A model generated the notes under the pieces. The model was given only the letters and a program-made list of their open reading frames with translations. It was not told the origin of the DNA and searched no databases. DNA of 64,000 nt from Algoriphagus chordae (GTDB taxonomy: Bacteria; Bacteroidota; Bacteroidia; Cytophagales; Cyclobacteriaceae): assembly GCF_003254055.1 (NCBI RefSeq), contig NZ_QKZT01000021.1, forward strand, positions 2,221 to 66,220, read 5' to 3'. Below are positions 16,043 to 26,545 of this stretch, piece by piece (the first letter of the stretch is position 1; each line of letters starts with the position of its first letter). The position numbers were made by a program, and so were the translations under genes.

Positions 16043-17203
16043 ATGCGACAATTACTTTTAGTCCTTCTCATTCTTTGCTCTGTATCTAGCTTTGCCCAGG
16101 AATCACTTGTTTATCAAGGTGGTCAAGAAGGTCATGCTTCCTACAGGATCCCAGCAATCATTGACTTACCTGATGGTGAACTTTTGGCCTTTGCCGAAGG
16201 CAGGGTAAACGGCTCTAATGACTATGGAGATATTAATCTGGTACTCAAGAGAAGTGCGGATAAAGGCAAAACCTGGTCAGCACTTCAAACGATTGTGGAT
16301 TACGATGACTTGCAAGCCGGCAATCCAGCACCTGTCTTAGATTTAATGGACCCGGCTCATCCGGACGGCGTGGTTTACCTGTTTTACAATACAGGCAACA
16401 ATCACGAATATGAGATTCGAATGAATCAGGGAGTGCGGGAAGTATGGATGATTCGTTCTCTGGATTTGGGACATACTTGGGAACAGCCAGTAAACATCAC
16501 CAGCCAAGTTCATAAGCCCAACAATCCTGAATTCAATGCTTCTTACACCAATCCTGCAGATTGGAGGCATTATGCCAATACTCCCGGTCATGCATTTCAG
16601 TTTCAAAAGGGCACCTATAAAGGAAGAATCTATGTGGCAGCCAATCATTCTCAAGGTCCTCCACAAGAAGAATTCAAGGATTATCAGGCACATGGGTTTT
16701 ACACGGACGATCATGGCAAAACTTTCAACCTTTCCGAGTCTATCAAGTTCCCAGGCTCCAATGAATCCATCGCCGCAGAACTTCCCGATGGTCGAATGAT
16801 TATGAGTACCAGAAATCAGCGAGGAGATATTCGAAGCAGAATTCTGGCCTATTCTGAAGACGGCGGAGCTACTTGGTCTGAACAGTATTTTGAAGAGAGT
16901 CTACCTGATCCTGTATGCCAAGGATCCATTCTTGCTTTTGAAGATGAAGCCGGAAACACCATATTATTTCATTCCAACAATGCTGATACAGCATCTAGAA
17001 ATAACCTAAGTCTAAAGATTAGTACCGATCAAGGCAAAACCTGGCCTAAAACCACTCTTATCGACCATAAAGATGTTCCTAAAGGTAAAACCTGGACAGC
17101 TTACAGCGATTTGGTTTTGCTCGATTCGAAGACCATTGGTATTCTTTATGAGCGCGATGATTACAAGGAAATTGTCTTTAAGTGGCTGGGTTGGGAAAAC
17201 TGA
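16043..17203 (+). CDS. Exo-alpha-sialidase (GH33-like), secreted
   Basis: Sialidases release terminal sialic acids from glycans. The 386-residue protein has a signal peptide (MRQLLLVLLILCSVSSFAQ), the arginine-triad motif YRIPAI (34-39), and at least four Asp-box repeats: SADKGKTW, SLDLGHTW, SEDGGATW and STDQGKTW, with a fifth variant at TDDHGKTF. The start at 16043 was chosen because it gives the signal peptide directly; the frame extends 18 codons upstream. It is the only plus-strand gene beside the cas operon and converges on the GH110-like gene. A NAL/DapA-type aldolase and symporter at 57.7-60.2 kb could use the product. Confidence 0.82.
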   Translation: MRQLLLVLLILCSVSSFAQESLVYQGGQEGHASYRIPAIIDLPDGELLAFAEGRVNGSNDYGDINLVLKRSADKGKTWSALQTIVDYDDLQAGNPAPVLDLMDPAHPDGVVYLFYNTGNNHEYEIRMNQGVREVWMIRSLDLGHTWEQPVNITSQVHKPNNPEFNASYTNPADWRHYANTPGHAFQFQKGTYKGRIYVAANHSQGPPQEEFKDYQAHGFYTDDHGKTFNLSESIKFPGSNESIAAELPDGRMIMSTRNQRGDIRSRILAYSEDGGATWSEQYFEESLPDPVCQGSILAFEDEAGNTILFHSNNADTASRNNLSLKISTDQGKTWPKTTLIDHKDVPKGKTWTAYSDLVLLDSKTIGILYERDDYKEIVFKWLGWEN

Positions 17204-17239
17204 TAACTGATCAGACTTCCCAATCTAGCCTTGCATCTC

Positions 17240-19021
17240 TTACCACCAAATTGGAATTACGGGGCTGATTTTGCTTGCTATATCTGCAGCGCCCTTATTC
17301 TCATAAGCGCTTACTTTTCTAGAAGCGCCCACTACTATTGGCTCCTTTACGATTTCCAAAAATTCATTGTTCCGAATCGTAACATTCTCTGCGCCCTTGA
17401 CAGTAAAAGCATGTTCGCCTCCAATCACCTTGTTGTTCTCTATCAAAATCCGCTTGTGTAATCCTGGAATAGTACGATCTGGAGCATTGACATGAATGGC
17501 TATAGCAGATGCACCATCTATGGTGCCATCGTTATTCCCTCCCAAGCCACAGTTGGTAAAGGTATTGTTCCGTATAATCACATCCTCAGAGGCAACTCCC
17601 TCCAACCAATTTCCCTCTGCTCCAATATGAATAGCAGTGCCTGTGGTGTTTTCAAAAGAGGAATTCTCGATCAATACTTTTCTGGTTTTCACCAATACTG
17701 AGCGAGCTCGATGAGATCTCACCTGGCTATTTGCAAACTCCAAACTAGGTGTAGCAGACATATTTGCCAGGTAATAATTCTCAATATCCTCTGGCAAGTC
17801 CCCATCAAAAGTGATTTTCACAAGGCGCTCCTCTGGGTTCGTTTCGAAATCACTTACCCTGATATAGCCCACTTCTTTCAAGGTCGACTTTTCTATCACC
17901 GCCAACACATCTCCATTCTGTGGCTCATCTTGATAGGTGGAATGCGTAAAATTCTTTTCTCCCAAAAATGTCTCACATACATTTTCTGCAGGTCTGCTCA
18001 CGATATGTGCATAGTAATTATGAACATTGGTAGCATCATCTCCCTGTCCTTCAAATTCACAATCATCAAAGCGTATAAAGCCTCTATTGGTCGCGAAATG
18101 AGTGGCATCAGTATTGGAAGAGACATATCTGCCTGCTGGAGGAACTACTTTCAGCCTGTTCATTGTGATATTTTTGCTCAAATGCCCCACGATTCCCATT
18201 CCTGCCTGAGCATTGATCGTCACATCGTTTAGGGTAATATCCTTGGTCTTGTAAATTAAAATCGCTGGTCTGTAATGAAAGCCCGAAAAGGTAATCAGCA
18301 CTCTGCCCAGTTCGGCTTGATTCCGAATTCCAGCCCCATAAAAACGAAGGACGTTGGGAGCAATACCTTTTTTGCTATCGAAGTAAACGGCCGTACCTAC
18401 CAAGGACTTTTTTTCTTTATTATAGAGCATCACTCTCAGGATGAGCATCTCATCAGTCATCTCCTCCTCTTCGGGGAATTCCACATCAACATAATCTTCA
18501 CCTAACTTGATGATCTCCCCATAGCTATTTGGCCGCTTTTTGTAATCAATGGTCAGGCCATTTAGCGTCACATTTTGTGTATTCCGAAAGGAGACCGGCT
18601 CCATCCAGCCATCAAAAATTATTTTCACATCATTGGCATCTATGGTCAAACCATCTGCTCCTTCAAAGTCCAATCCTATCACATATTCTTGGTTTGGCAC
18701 GTAGAGAACCTCCTGGGGATTTGCTCCTAATTCTCCTGCAAATGCAGCCTCTTGAATATCTACCGCCTTCTGATCTCTGAGCTGATATTCTCCTGCGGGA
18801 AAGTACAAGGTAGCATTCGGGGTAGTTCTGGCCTTCTCAGCAGCCTTCCTCAAAAATGCCGTATCGTCCTTCCCATCATTTGGTATTGCCCCAAAGTCGC
18901 GAACATTGATTACCTCTTCCTGTTGTCCCATTTGAAGGCAAAACCCATAAAATGGAATTGCTGCGAGCAATGGGGTCAACAATAAAGCAATCGAAGTATT
19001 TCTAATTTTTCCTCTTAGCAT
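17240..19021 (-). CDS. GH110-like alpha-galactosidase, secreted beta-helix
   Basis: A 593-residue secreted protein (hydrophobic N-terminal segment through about residue 28). It opens with VRDFGAIPNDGKDDTAFL and LYFPAGEYQL, the entry of right-handed parallel beta-helix enzymes, and contains EGQGDDATNVHNYY, which resembles the active-site stretch of GH110 alpha-1,3-galactosidases. Repeated short turns such as ENSSFENTTGTAIHIG and NNTFTNCG are helix rungs. GH110 enzymes remove alpha-1,3-linked galactose from animal-type or algal glycans. Family assignment is by pattern; a related pectate-lyase-fold enzyme is the alternative. It converges with the sialidase gene 36 bases away. Confidence 0.65.
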   Translation of the reverse strand: MLRGKIRNTSIALLLTPLLAAIPFYGFCLQMGQQEEVINVRDFGAIPNDGKDDTAFLRKAAEKARTTPNATLYFPAGEYQLRDQKAVDIQEAAFAGELGANPQEVLYVPNQEYVIGLDFEGADGLTIDANDVKIIFDGWMEPVSFRNTQNVTLNGLTIDYKKRPNSYGEIIKLGEDYVDVEFPEEEEMTDEMLILRVMLYNKEKKSLVGTAVYFDSKKGIAPNVLRFYGAGIRNQAELGRVLITFSGFHYRPAILIYKTKDITLNDVTINAQAGMGIVGHLSKNITMNRLKVVPPAGRYVSSNTDATHFATNRGFIRFDDCEFEGQGDDATNVHNYYAHIVSRPAENVCETFLGEKNFTHSTYQDEPQNGDVLAVIEKSTLKEVGYIRVSDFETNPEERLVKITFDGDLPEDIENYYLANMSATPSLEFANSQVRSHRARSVLVKTRKVLIENSSFENTTGTAIHIGAEGNWLEGVASEDVIIRNNTFTNCGLGGNNDGTIDGASAIAIHVNAPDRTIPGLHKRILIENNKVIGGEHAFTVKGAENVTIRNNEFLEIVKEPIVVGASRKVSAYENKGAADIASKISPVIPIWW

Positions 19022-19140
19022 GAGTAAGGTGGTTGAGAATGAATAAGCTCATTAATTTGTAGTAGAAATAATGCAGGCACAAAATTCTGTCTGGTCCCAG
19101 CATGGAAAACTCCCATTTTCTATACAAAAATCCAAATACT

Positions 19141-21525
19141 CTATTGAATCATTGCCGAGGTCATCGCCTGATTTCTCCACACTTTTAACTCGGTACGGCC
19201 TTTCCAATTGTTACCTTTTTCCACTTTACTAAGCGATATAAAATCACTTACCTCTTCATCCCAGCAGCTCAAGATCACATCACCAACTCTCAATGAATTG
19301 GCAGCAGAAGTATCGTACTGATCCGGTAGCTCAAGAACAATTACTCCTGTAATTTCATTTAATCCAGCTGCAGATTGCTCTCCTAGAGTCTCCATATTTT
19401 TCACCTTGAAACCATGCCATTCTCTGATTTCCGACTTATTCTCTTCATTTTCCAGTAGGAGAAAAGGGATTTCTGGAGTAGCAGCCATTTTTTTCAATGC
19501 TGGAGAAGTCACTCCAAAATTATCCATATCGAAGTTGACAAATCCCAGACTTTGGATCGCTGGAGAATCTTCATGAAGACTGAAATCCCCTGTTTCAGGA
19601 TCCACAAACATAGGATCTCCAAACTCACCGCTCGCTTCTATCCCAAAGGATCTACTTTGATCAAGGTCTTCCTCTGTAGTGAAAAAATTCTCATCGACCT
19701 TGTCTCCCCAGTAGTTTACTCGAATTTGTTTGTGCGAAGTCATCACAATATTACGAGTGAAAACATCATGACTTTCTTTAAACCAGACATGAGGATGAAA
19801 GCCATTATTCACCATAATATTATTGTAAACAGTCCTATAAAATCCCTCACGCAATTTGATTCCTCCACTTAGTGCCAGATTATTATAAATCTCATAATTG
19901 CTCGATCCATCATCCAAATCTATATCCCAGCCATGGTCGCAATGAAAACGGTTATTGCGGATAATGGTAGTTTTGATGGCATCAAGCTTTATCCAGTCCG
20001 GATGCCTCGCCGTTAGCTCATCCATAGTTTGCCTATTCGGATGCCAAAACCTATCTCTTCCCCAGGAATTAAAAGCCCCATGATCACCGGTTTCCATCAC
20101 GGTATTGAACACGTCATTGTATTCAATAATATGCCCTCCCCAGGCTCCATCACCAATATTAATCCCAGCTCTGGGCACATTGTAAATGGTATTATGCACA
20201 ATGTGCAGGTCCATGGCCATTTCTATCTGAACTCCTGCAACTTGCTTTTCGATCGTACCAATGTTACGTATCAAATTATCCGCAACGAGTGAGTTAGCGG
20301 GGTAATTCTCAGACTTTGGACCCGGAACAGTATCAATCTCTGCCTCTGGAACAAACTCATGATAATTGAAAGATGGAGAGCGAACAGCATCTGGATTTCC
20401 TACAAAACTGATTGCACTCCCTCCTATTTCCTCAATCAAATTCCCTTTGATGCTCGTGTTTCTATTATAGTTGCTGACGAAAATCGCATTGCCTCCCAAA
20501 TCCTGAAAAACATTGTCTTCAATCAGGATGTTCTCAGTGCCATCCAACAGAATCGCTCCACTTCTATACACCGTCCAATCACTCCTCATCAGACGCTCCT
20601 CAGTCTTCATGAAGGTTGGTCTGCTCTGCTGAAAAGTCAAATTCTGCAAGACGATATCATGTACGGGAAGATCCTTGTCTCCTTTGAAAGAGATCAAATT
20701 TTCTAACATCCCCACTTCTACTTTTTGGATGCTTTCTATTGCTAGCCCTTCTTCAGGATAAAAATAAAGCAGGCCTTTTTCCCTGTCTAAAAACCACTCA
20801 TTCGGACTATCCAGCTCTTCGGAAATATTCTCTACAAACCGGTATTCCGGATGCAATCCACTGGATCTGTTATTTTGCCAGCCGCCTTCATACATCAAGC
20901 TATCCGCCCCAAATTTTCCTGTGATCACATAATGCATTCCACCCCATTTACTCTTATGCAGCGCATGAATGTAGCCTCCTTTCGGATTCTTCCAAGTCGC
21001 GATTTTCTCTTTTGAAATAGCATCTACAGAAAAGCCATTGAAGGGGTAAACATCAGCTTGGTAATTGGGATATCTAGCTCGGATCTGCTTTTCGCTATTG
21101 ATATAAAGCGAAGAAAAGTCTATCCCCTTAGGAACTTTCGCCACTAATAGATCTCCCTTATAATGCTTCCATTTCAAATCCAAAGACATTCCTCCACTCA
21201 GAATTACCTTCTCTCCCTCAGCTGCTCGAATTGTATATGGGGCATCTGTACTTCCCGATTCCTTTGAGTCAAAAACCAATGGCTCACTGAGATAATAAGT
21301 CCCATCCCTGAGAATCAGCGTTACCTTCTCTGCTGGCTTTTCTGCTTTAAAAGCTTTGATTACCTCCTTTGCATGGCCGATACTGCGAAAGGGGGATTCT
21401 TCAGTTCCTCGGTTATCATCGTTTCCAAGTTGAGAGACATAGAACTCTCTCTGCGCAAAGGCGATGCTTTGCAAAAGAATTAGGAGAACTAGGGTAAAAG
21501 GAATTTTGATAGAATTAGAACTCAT
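19141..21525 (-). CDS. Secreted parallel beta-helix protein with C-terminal PDZ domain
   Basis: A 794-residue protein with a signal peptide ending near SIAFAQ. The start REFYVSQLGNDDNRGTEESP and the DGTYYLSEPL block are typical of DUF1565/beta-helix glycosidases; GH141 or GH120 relatives are possible. Residues about 290-640 hold repeated NxI/NNxF rungs, as in DNVFQDLGGNAIFV. The last 100 residues resemble a PDZ domain (GVIVLELPD, SLRVGDVILSCWD). A PDZ on a glycan-active beta-helix is uncommon and may anchor a partner or substrate. Substrate is unknown. Confidence 0.6.
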   Translation of the reverse strand: MSSNSIKIPFTLVLLILLQSIAFAQREFYVSQLGNDDNRGTEESPFRSIGHAKEVIKAFKAEKPAEKVTLILRDGTYYLSEPLVFDSKESGSTDAPYTIRAAEGEKVILSGGMSLDLKWKHYKGDLLVAKVPKGIDFSSLYINSEKQIRARYPNYQADVYPFNGFSVDAISKEKIATWKNPKGGYIHALHKSKWGGMHYVITGKFGADSLMYEGGWQNNRSSGLHPEYRFVENISEELDSPNEWFLDREKGLLYFYPEEGLAIESIQKVEVGMLENLISFKGDKDLPVHDIVLQNLTFQQSRPTFMKTEERLMRSDWTVYRSGAILLDGTENILIEDNVFQDLGGNAIFVSNYNRNTSIKGNLIEEIGGSAISFVGNPDAVRSPSFNYHEFVPEAEIDTVPGPKSENYPANSLVADNLIRNIGTIEKQVAGVQIEMAMDLHIVHNTIYNVPRAGINIGDGAWGGHIIEYNDVFNTVMETGDHGAFNSWGRDRFWHPNRQTMDELTARHPDWIKLDAIKTTIIRNNRFHCDHGWDIDLDDGSSNYEIYNNLALSGGIKLREGFYRTVYNNIMVNNGFHPHVWFKESHDVFTRNIVMTSHKQIRVNYWGDKVDENFFTTEEDLDQSRSFGIEASGEFGDPMFVDPETGDFSLHEDSPAIQSLGFVNFDMDNFGVTSPALKKMAATPEIPFLLLENEENKSEIREWHGFKVKNMETLGEQSAAGLNEITGVIVLELPDQYDTSAANSLRVGDVILSCWDEEVSDFISLSKVEKGNNWKGRTELKVWRNQAMTSAMIQ

Positions 21526-21702
21526 ATTGGGAATAAAACAGTTTTGTCAGAATGCCTAGTGCTTATCGACTAGGCAACTTTACTGGCGTTAAATGAAATT
21601 TCTTTGGGAATTTGAAGATACCTTAAGACATGCTAGTTTTCATTTCTATTTCCATTTATTTAAAAATGAAGTAGATTTCGACTCATTAAAATCCTCACTC
21701 AG

Positions 21703-22548
21703 GTGAAATATCTGCTCAGCTTAACTTTCTGTTGGATTACTATTTTTGTTTCGGCCCAGACTGTCTGCACTCTAGAAAGCCGCGAAAAACTAGATAGCTA
21801 CCTCAGTAAATTATCCTCTGGAAACTATTCGGATTTGTCAGCAAATGAGCTGACTATTAAAGTAGCACAATGGTTTCTCGAAACTCCCTACGTGGAGAAA
21901 ACTTTGGAACTTCCCGGAGCAGAAAAATTGGTCATCAACTTAACTGGCTTGGACTGCACTACTTTTCTGGAAACGGTGGTGACATTGGTGAGGATGACGG
22001 AAAAAGAGGAATTTACTTTTGAGGACTTTGAGAAAGAATTAGAATTTCTGCGCTACAGAGATGGGATCAAGGAAGCTTATCCTTCGCGCTTGCATTACTT
22101 TTCTGATTGGGTTTATGAAAATCAGCAAAAGGGAATCTTGACTGATATCACAGAAGAAATTGGTGGATCTCCTTATCCGAACGCTCCATCCTTTATGTCG
22201 GAGAACCCTCAATTCTATGCTCAGCTTGCTGATCCTTCCAATCTCGAAGCAATCAAAACAGCCGAAGCAGACATCAAAACAAGAAGCTATTTCTACATTC
22301 CAAAATCCGAAATCAGCAGTTTAGAGAAGGGTATTCGATCTGGTGATCTGATCGCCATCACCACATCTATGGACAATTTGGACATCGTTCACACGGGATT
22401 TGCAATTCAGAAAGATGGAAGAATCCATCTACTTCACGCCTCTTCAAAAAACATGGAAGTAGAAATCTCAGAAAAAACCCTTAGTGATTACCTAGCTGGA
22501 AATAAAACCCAATCTGGAATCCTAGTCATGAGACTTACCGAAAATTAG
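21703..22548 (+). CDS. DUF1460 family NlpC/P60-like amidase
   Basis: Probable secreted or periplasmic cell-wall amidase of the DUF1460 family, 281 residues. The signal peptide ends near WITIFVSAQ. The nucleophilic cysteine lies in LDCTTFLET and the likely catalytic histidine in DIVHTGFAI, the standard order for these NlpC/P60-type folds. The start codon is GTG. Family members act on muropeptide-like substrates. It stands alone on the plus strand between two minus-strand genes. Confidence 0.8.
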   Translation: MKYLLSLTFCWITIFVSAQTVCTLESREKLDSYLSKLSSGNYSDLSANELTIKVAQWFLETPYVEKTLELPGAEKLVINLTGLDCTTFLETVVTLVRMTEKEEFTFEDFEKELEFLRYRDGIKEAYPSRLHYFSDWVYENQQKGILTDITEEIGGSPYPNAPSFMSENPQFYAQLADPSNLEAIKTAEADIKTRSYFYIPKSEISSLEKGIRSGDLIAITTSMDNLDIVHTGFAIQKDGRIHLLHASSKNMEVEISEKTLSDYLAGNKTQSGILVMRLTEN

Positions 22549-22698
22549 ACCAAAAAAGTTTGTGCTTGGTATAAGTACTGAATGACAATCACAGCTTCTA
22601 CAGAAAACTAATTCTTATTGTCCCAAGCTAGAATGCTGGCAGCCGTAGTGAAATTCACTTCCATCTGAGACTCTGTTGTCTTGAACCCCTCACCTATT

Positions 22699-25600
22699 TC
22701 ACTGCTTGATCAACTTGCCTACAAACACCCGATTATCCCTGCTTTCCACCATGATCACATAGGTTCCTGCAGAAAGCCTAGCGATAGCCAAACTGACAGA
22801 GCTTGAACTTTGGCGTATGACTTCTACGCTGGAACTGACTTCCCTTCCAGAGGAATTATAGATTCTCATAGAGTTCTCAGCAAATTTCAAATCTCCCAAA
22901 GCTTGAATTTCCACTTCAGCTGAGGCTGGATTCGGATAGATTTTCAATTCCTCAGAAACCAAAATCCCAGGATTGAATATACCCGAAATGGTCATTGTCA
23001 CAGCAGCAAGTCTAGTCTCACAGCCCGCGGTATTCTTTAGCTCAACGCTATATTCTCCCATAGATTGAACTTCCAAAGATCTGGAAATTGCCCCATCAAT
23101 CTTTTCTCCATTCTTGTACCATTGATAAGTGAAATCACCTTCTGGTGCTCTCAGGATATTACCGTCTTCCACGATTTCTCCGCTTGGGAAAGCAGCTGAT
23201 ACCACTTCAAATTTCTCCGTTTCGAAAAGACAAGCTCCAGCATATCTGACAATAGCATGATAGCTTCCTCCTTCTTCTATTTCGAGAGTTTTTCCGGTAG
23301 CACCACTAATTTCAGTCCCATTTCTTCTCCATCGTACCACTTCGAAATCAGCTTCAGAAGCTAAGGTCAATATCTGCGTATCACCAATACAGACCAATTC
23401 AGGTCCAGAAATACTCACTGGTTTTGTACTAAGTGATTTCACCATGACTTGGGCTGTTTTCTCTGTGACATTCCCAGCGATATCAACTGCCCTAATTTCC
23501 ACCCCGATCTCTTTCCCAAGGTCCTCACAGGTGATTTGAGTTCTGCTGATAGTCACTTCCTTAATTTCACAGTTGTCAGTTACTGACTCTATGAAATCCT
23601 CGGTTTTCAATTGCAGAGCTCCCAAAGTCAAATCAAGCTCAAGTTCCAGATTTTTGGTCTCCAAAATAGGCGCCATTTCATCCAGTACAACTACCTCAAT
23701 TTTCTCCTCCCAGTCATTTCCGCTTCCGTCTTGGATTATCACGATGACTTCCTGAGCCCCTAAATCCTCACAGGTGAATTCACTTTTACTTAATGACAGA
23801 ATCAAATCCTCATTTTCTAAAGGCCATGATTGAAAGACATCTTCTAGAAGAAGTTCAGCTTGTCCAGATTCATTTAACACTAATTCTATGCGTTCTTTGA
23901 CTGGCGGATATGGATTAGGATTCAGCGAAATCTCAAGTGTTTGAGATCTTGTGATACAGCCAGAACTGAGTCGAATTTTGGCGTAATAATTACCAACCTT
24001 ATCTATTTCAATACTTTTCCCTTGGAGATCTGCGAGCAGCTCACCGTTTCTGTACCATGCTAGCACCTCATATCCCAACTCCTCACCTAATTCAATTTTC
24101 ACCGTCTGACCTTCATAGAACTCCTCAGTGTTTTCTAAGGATACAGTTTTGGACTCTATTATATTCAAAAATACTTTTGCTTTTTCTACTGTACTATTTC
24201 CACTATTATCCTTCAAAGTGATCTTAACCGGCACCTCTGCATAGCCTGATTCTTCATCAATATCTTCACAGGTAATATTGTTTTTCTCTATAATCAAGTC
24301 GAAAGACGTGGAACAGTTATCCAGAGGATCCCAAATAGCAAAATCAGGCCCTCCAATTGTAATACTTCCACTTACGAGGTCAAAAGCTTCATAGGCATTT
24401 GCATAAGTGAAGGTGGGCGCGATAGTATCCAGCACATAAAGCCTAGTTTGATCCATCCATTCCTGACCTGTACTAGTATTCTTGGAAGTGATTTTGACCT
24501 CGTTCAATCCTATATCATCACAGCCGAATTCCGGTCCAGGATCAGTACTGAACACGAAATAATTGCCTTCTGGCATATCTTCTAAAAAGTCTAGCGCTGT
24601 CAAATAGCCTTCACCTTCATGATTGAGGTAGATCGCCACTGAATCTTTAACTTCTGGTTCAAAGGCTGCCACACGCAGCGGGATTTTCAAAGACACCTCA
24701 TCCTTATAAACTCTACGCTCCACTTGCTGCAGGTTGTAGTTTTGATCCATCACTGGAAAGACATACACTGGGGTAAAATTGACCAAGGCAAATTCCTGGT
24801 TACCTTCTTTGGTTTTCTCTAGATTCACCTCCAAGTGCCCATAATGCTTCCCTCCATCGGTCAACACTGGATTGGCTCCAGAGGTATCCCATTCCTCGGC
24901 AGAACTCTGATCTGCAGACCACATACGGTAAGGATTGTAATCTAGCGTGTTCAAGGGATTACCCAGCCAATCTCTCTTTTCACCCCGCATACCATCTCCA
25001 GCCACGCCTACGTCATAATACATAATACCTTTACCATCACTATCCTCATCCACGAAACTTCGTTCAAACAATTCATCATGCCCAGAAAACACTGCGATTA
25101 CGCCATATTCCTCTAGCATAGGATTCAGCACTCGCATCGGTGTACCTACCTGACCAATGGAAAGTTCATGATTTAAAGGCACCCCATGTTCACCCGAAGA
25201 AAAAGCAATGTGATGGTATTGTACAAAGATCAATTGACCAGCTTCACTGGCATCTTTAAGATTATCTTCCAACCAAATATATTGATCAGAACCTGGACCA
25301 AAACTACTCAGGTCATTTCCTCCCGCAGCTTTGTATTGTGAGTCCGTATAATTCTCCTGCGTGTCAGTTCCCGGCAGGGTAAATTCCTTTCCACTAAGCT
25401 TAGGTTGTCCATCAAAATCCGCTTCCGTCTGATCAGGTGTACCGTTGCTAGAATCTAGGGTCAAAATAGTCACTGGCCCATAATCTACTCTGTAATAACT
25501 TTGGCGATGCTTTTGAAGAGGATCTTCCGTTGGTGTTTCGAAATAGGTATGAAAACGCTTCCTCCCCAAAACCGGGAGAAACTCACCTTTTTCATTAGTA

Positions 25601-26433
25601 CCATAGCCCCCATTTACTGCTCCGAAAGCCTCCCAATTACCCAAGGCTGGAATTATTGCATAGCGAGACAAGCCTGTTCCAAGCTCACCAGCATTTTGTC
25701 TAAAAAACTCATCCCAGGCTGGCTGATACCCTGCCCCCTGAACCAGGTCTCCAGGCATAATAATGAAGTTGGGGTTACGGGCATTGATGATCCGCAGGTT
25801 TTCATTGTAGCCTTTCTCCTCAGTCAACATATAGTTTGGCAGCTCTATACCTTGCTCTATGGTGCTTCCAAATTTTTGTTTCCACAGTTCTGGAACAGTT
25901 GTAATCGGTCGAAACAAGGGCGTTCCTGGATACCAAGCTCTATTGGTCACTCGGCCTCTGGGATCTGTCTCGGAATCTGCCAAGGCTATAAATCTGATTT
26001 TCTCCCAGCTGGATTTGGATGAGGGCATGGTAAAAGTCCCTGAATAATTCAATCCTGCCAGCGTCACGATATAATTCACCTGCACATCAGCAGGCAAATC
26101 TATAGGGAATCTAAAGCGAAAAGCCTGCTCACTTTGGATCCAACTTCCTTGTTCCAATCCATCGATCTGTTGATTTTTTTCTGCGGAAGTGTAATAAATT
26201 TCCGGTACAGATTCGGCTGTAACTGCACCTTCATACATCACCGAACCGGTAGCACTTAGCAACTTGATAGAACTCGTAGCTAAAGAATTACTAAACCATG
26301 TCAGCTGCATCTTACCTTCCCCATAGGCTTGTAGGTAAGGATAGACCCTAAATGGATTTACTTCTGTGGGCCTGTGGGAGGCTAAAACCATAAAAACAAG
26401 TAGCCCCAGTATAAACAGTAGTTGTTTTTTCAT
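22699..26433 (-). CDS. Giant T9SS-secreted metallophosphoesterase
   Basis: A 1244-residue secreted protein. After the signal peptide (MKKQLLFILGLLVFMVLAS) comes a purple-acid-phosphatase-type N-terminal domain, then a calcineurin-like phosphoesterase with metal motifs IMPGDLVQG, ALGNWEAFG, VQYHHIAFSSGEHG and VFSGHDELFER. About 600 residues of repeated Ig/HYR-like modules follow (each with a 'ITCEDLG' or 'FTCEDLG' signature and 'WYRNG'-type PKD/Ig repeats). The end is a type IX sorting domain (LKIYPNPASAEVEI ... LSAGTYVI). The start at 26433 fits the signal peptide better than the ATG at 26478. It probably hydrolyses external phosphoesters at the cell surface. Confidence 0.8.
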   Translation of the reverse strand: MKKQLLFILGLLVFMVLASHRPTEVNPFRVYPYLQAYGEGKMQLTWFSNSLATSSIKLLSATGSVMYEGAVTAESVPEIYYTSAEKNQQIDGLEQGSWIQSEQAFRFRFPIDLPADVQVNYIVTLAGLNYSGTFTMPSSKSSWEKIRFIALADSETDPRGRVTNRAWYPGTPLFRPITTVPELWKQKFGSTIEQGIELPNYMLTEEKGYNENLRIINARNPNFIIMPGDLVQGAGYQPAWDEFFRQNAGELGTGLSRYAIIPALGNWEAFGAVNGGYGTNEKGEFLPVLGRKRFHTYFETPTEDPLQKHRQSYYRVDYGPVTILTLDSSNGTPDQTEADFDGQPKLSGKEFTLPGTDTQENYTDSQYKAAGGNDLSSFGPGSDQYIWLEDNLKDASEAGQLIFVQYHHIAFSSGEHGVPLNHELSIGQVGTPMRVLNPMLEEYGVIAVFSGHDELFERSFVDEDSDGKGIMYYDVGVAGDGMRGEKRDWLGNPLNTLDYNPYRMWSADQSSAEEWDTSGANPVLTDGGKHYGHLEVNLEKTKEGNQEFALVNFTPVYVFPVMDQNYNLQQVERRVYKDEVSLKIPLRVAAFEPEVKDSVAIYLNHEGEGYLTALDFLEDMPEGNYFVFSTDPGPEFGCDDIGLNEVKITSKNTSTGQEWMDQTRLYVLDTIAPTFTYANAYEAFDLVSGSITIGGPDFAIWDPLDNCSTSFDLIIEKNNITCEDIDEESGYAEVPVKITLKDNSGNSTVEKAKVFLNIIESKTVSLENTEEFYEGQTVKIELGEELGYEVLAWYRNGELLADLQGKSIEIDKVGNYYAKIRLSSGCITRSQTLEISLNPNPYPPVKERIELVLNESGQAELLLEDVFQSWPLENEDLILSLSKSEFTCEDLGAQEVIVIIQDGSGNDWEEKIEVVVLDEMAPILETKNLELELDLTLGALQLKTEDFIESVTDNCEIKEVTISRTQITCEDLGKEIGVEIRAVDIAGNVTEKTAQVMVKSLSTKPVSISGPELVCIGDTQILTLASEADFEVVRWRRNGTEISGATGKTLEIEEGGSYHAIVRYAGACLFETEKFEVVSAAFPSGEIVEDGNILRAPEGDFTYQWYKNGEKIDGAISRSLEVQSMGEYSVELKNTAGCETRLAAVTMTISGIFNPGILVSEELKIYPNPASAEVEIQALGDLKFAENSMRIYNSSGREVSSSVEVIRQSSSSVSLAIARLSAGTYVIMVESRDNRVFVGKLIKQ

Positions 26434-26545
26434 TGTTAAACAGTTGAGGTATTTCCAACAAAAATATAGGAAGTTCAATTTCTAAGATACAAAATATCAG
26501 CCTATTTGGTATAAGGCAAAAAATCAAAATGCAAATTGAAAATTA

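Noticed and set aside
15854..16051. 65-codon minus-strand ORF before the sialidase
   Set aside because: Overlaps the sialidase start on the opposite strand and has no recognisable features.
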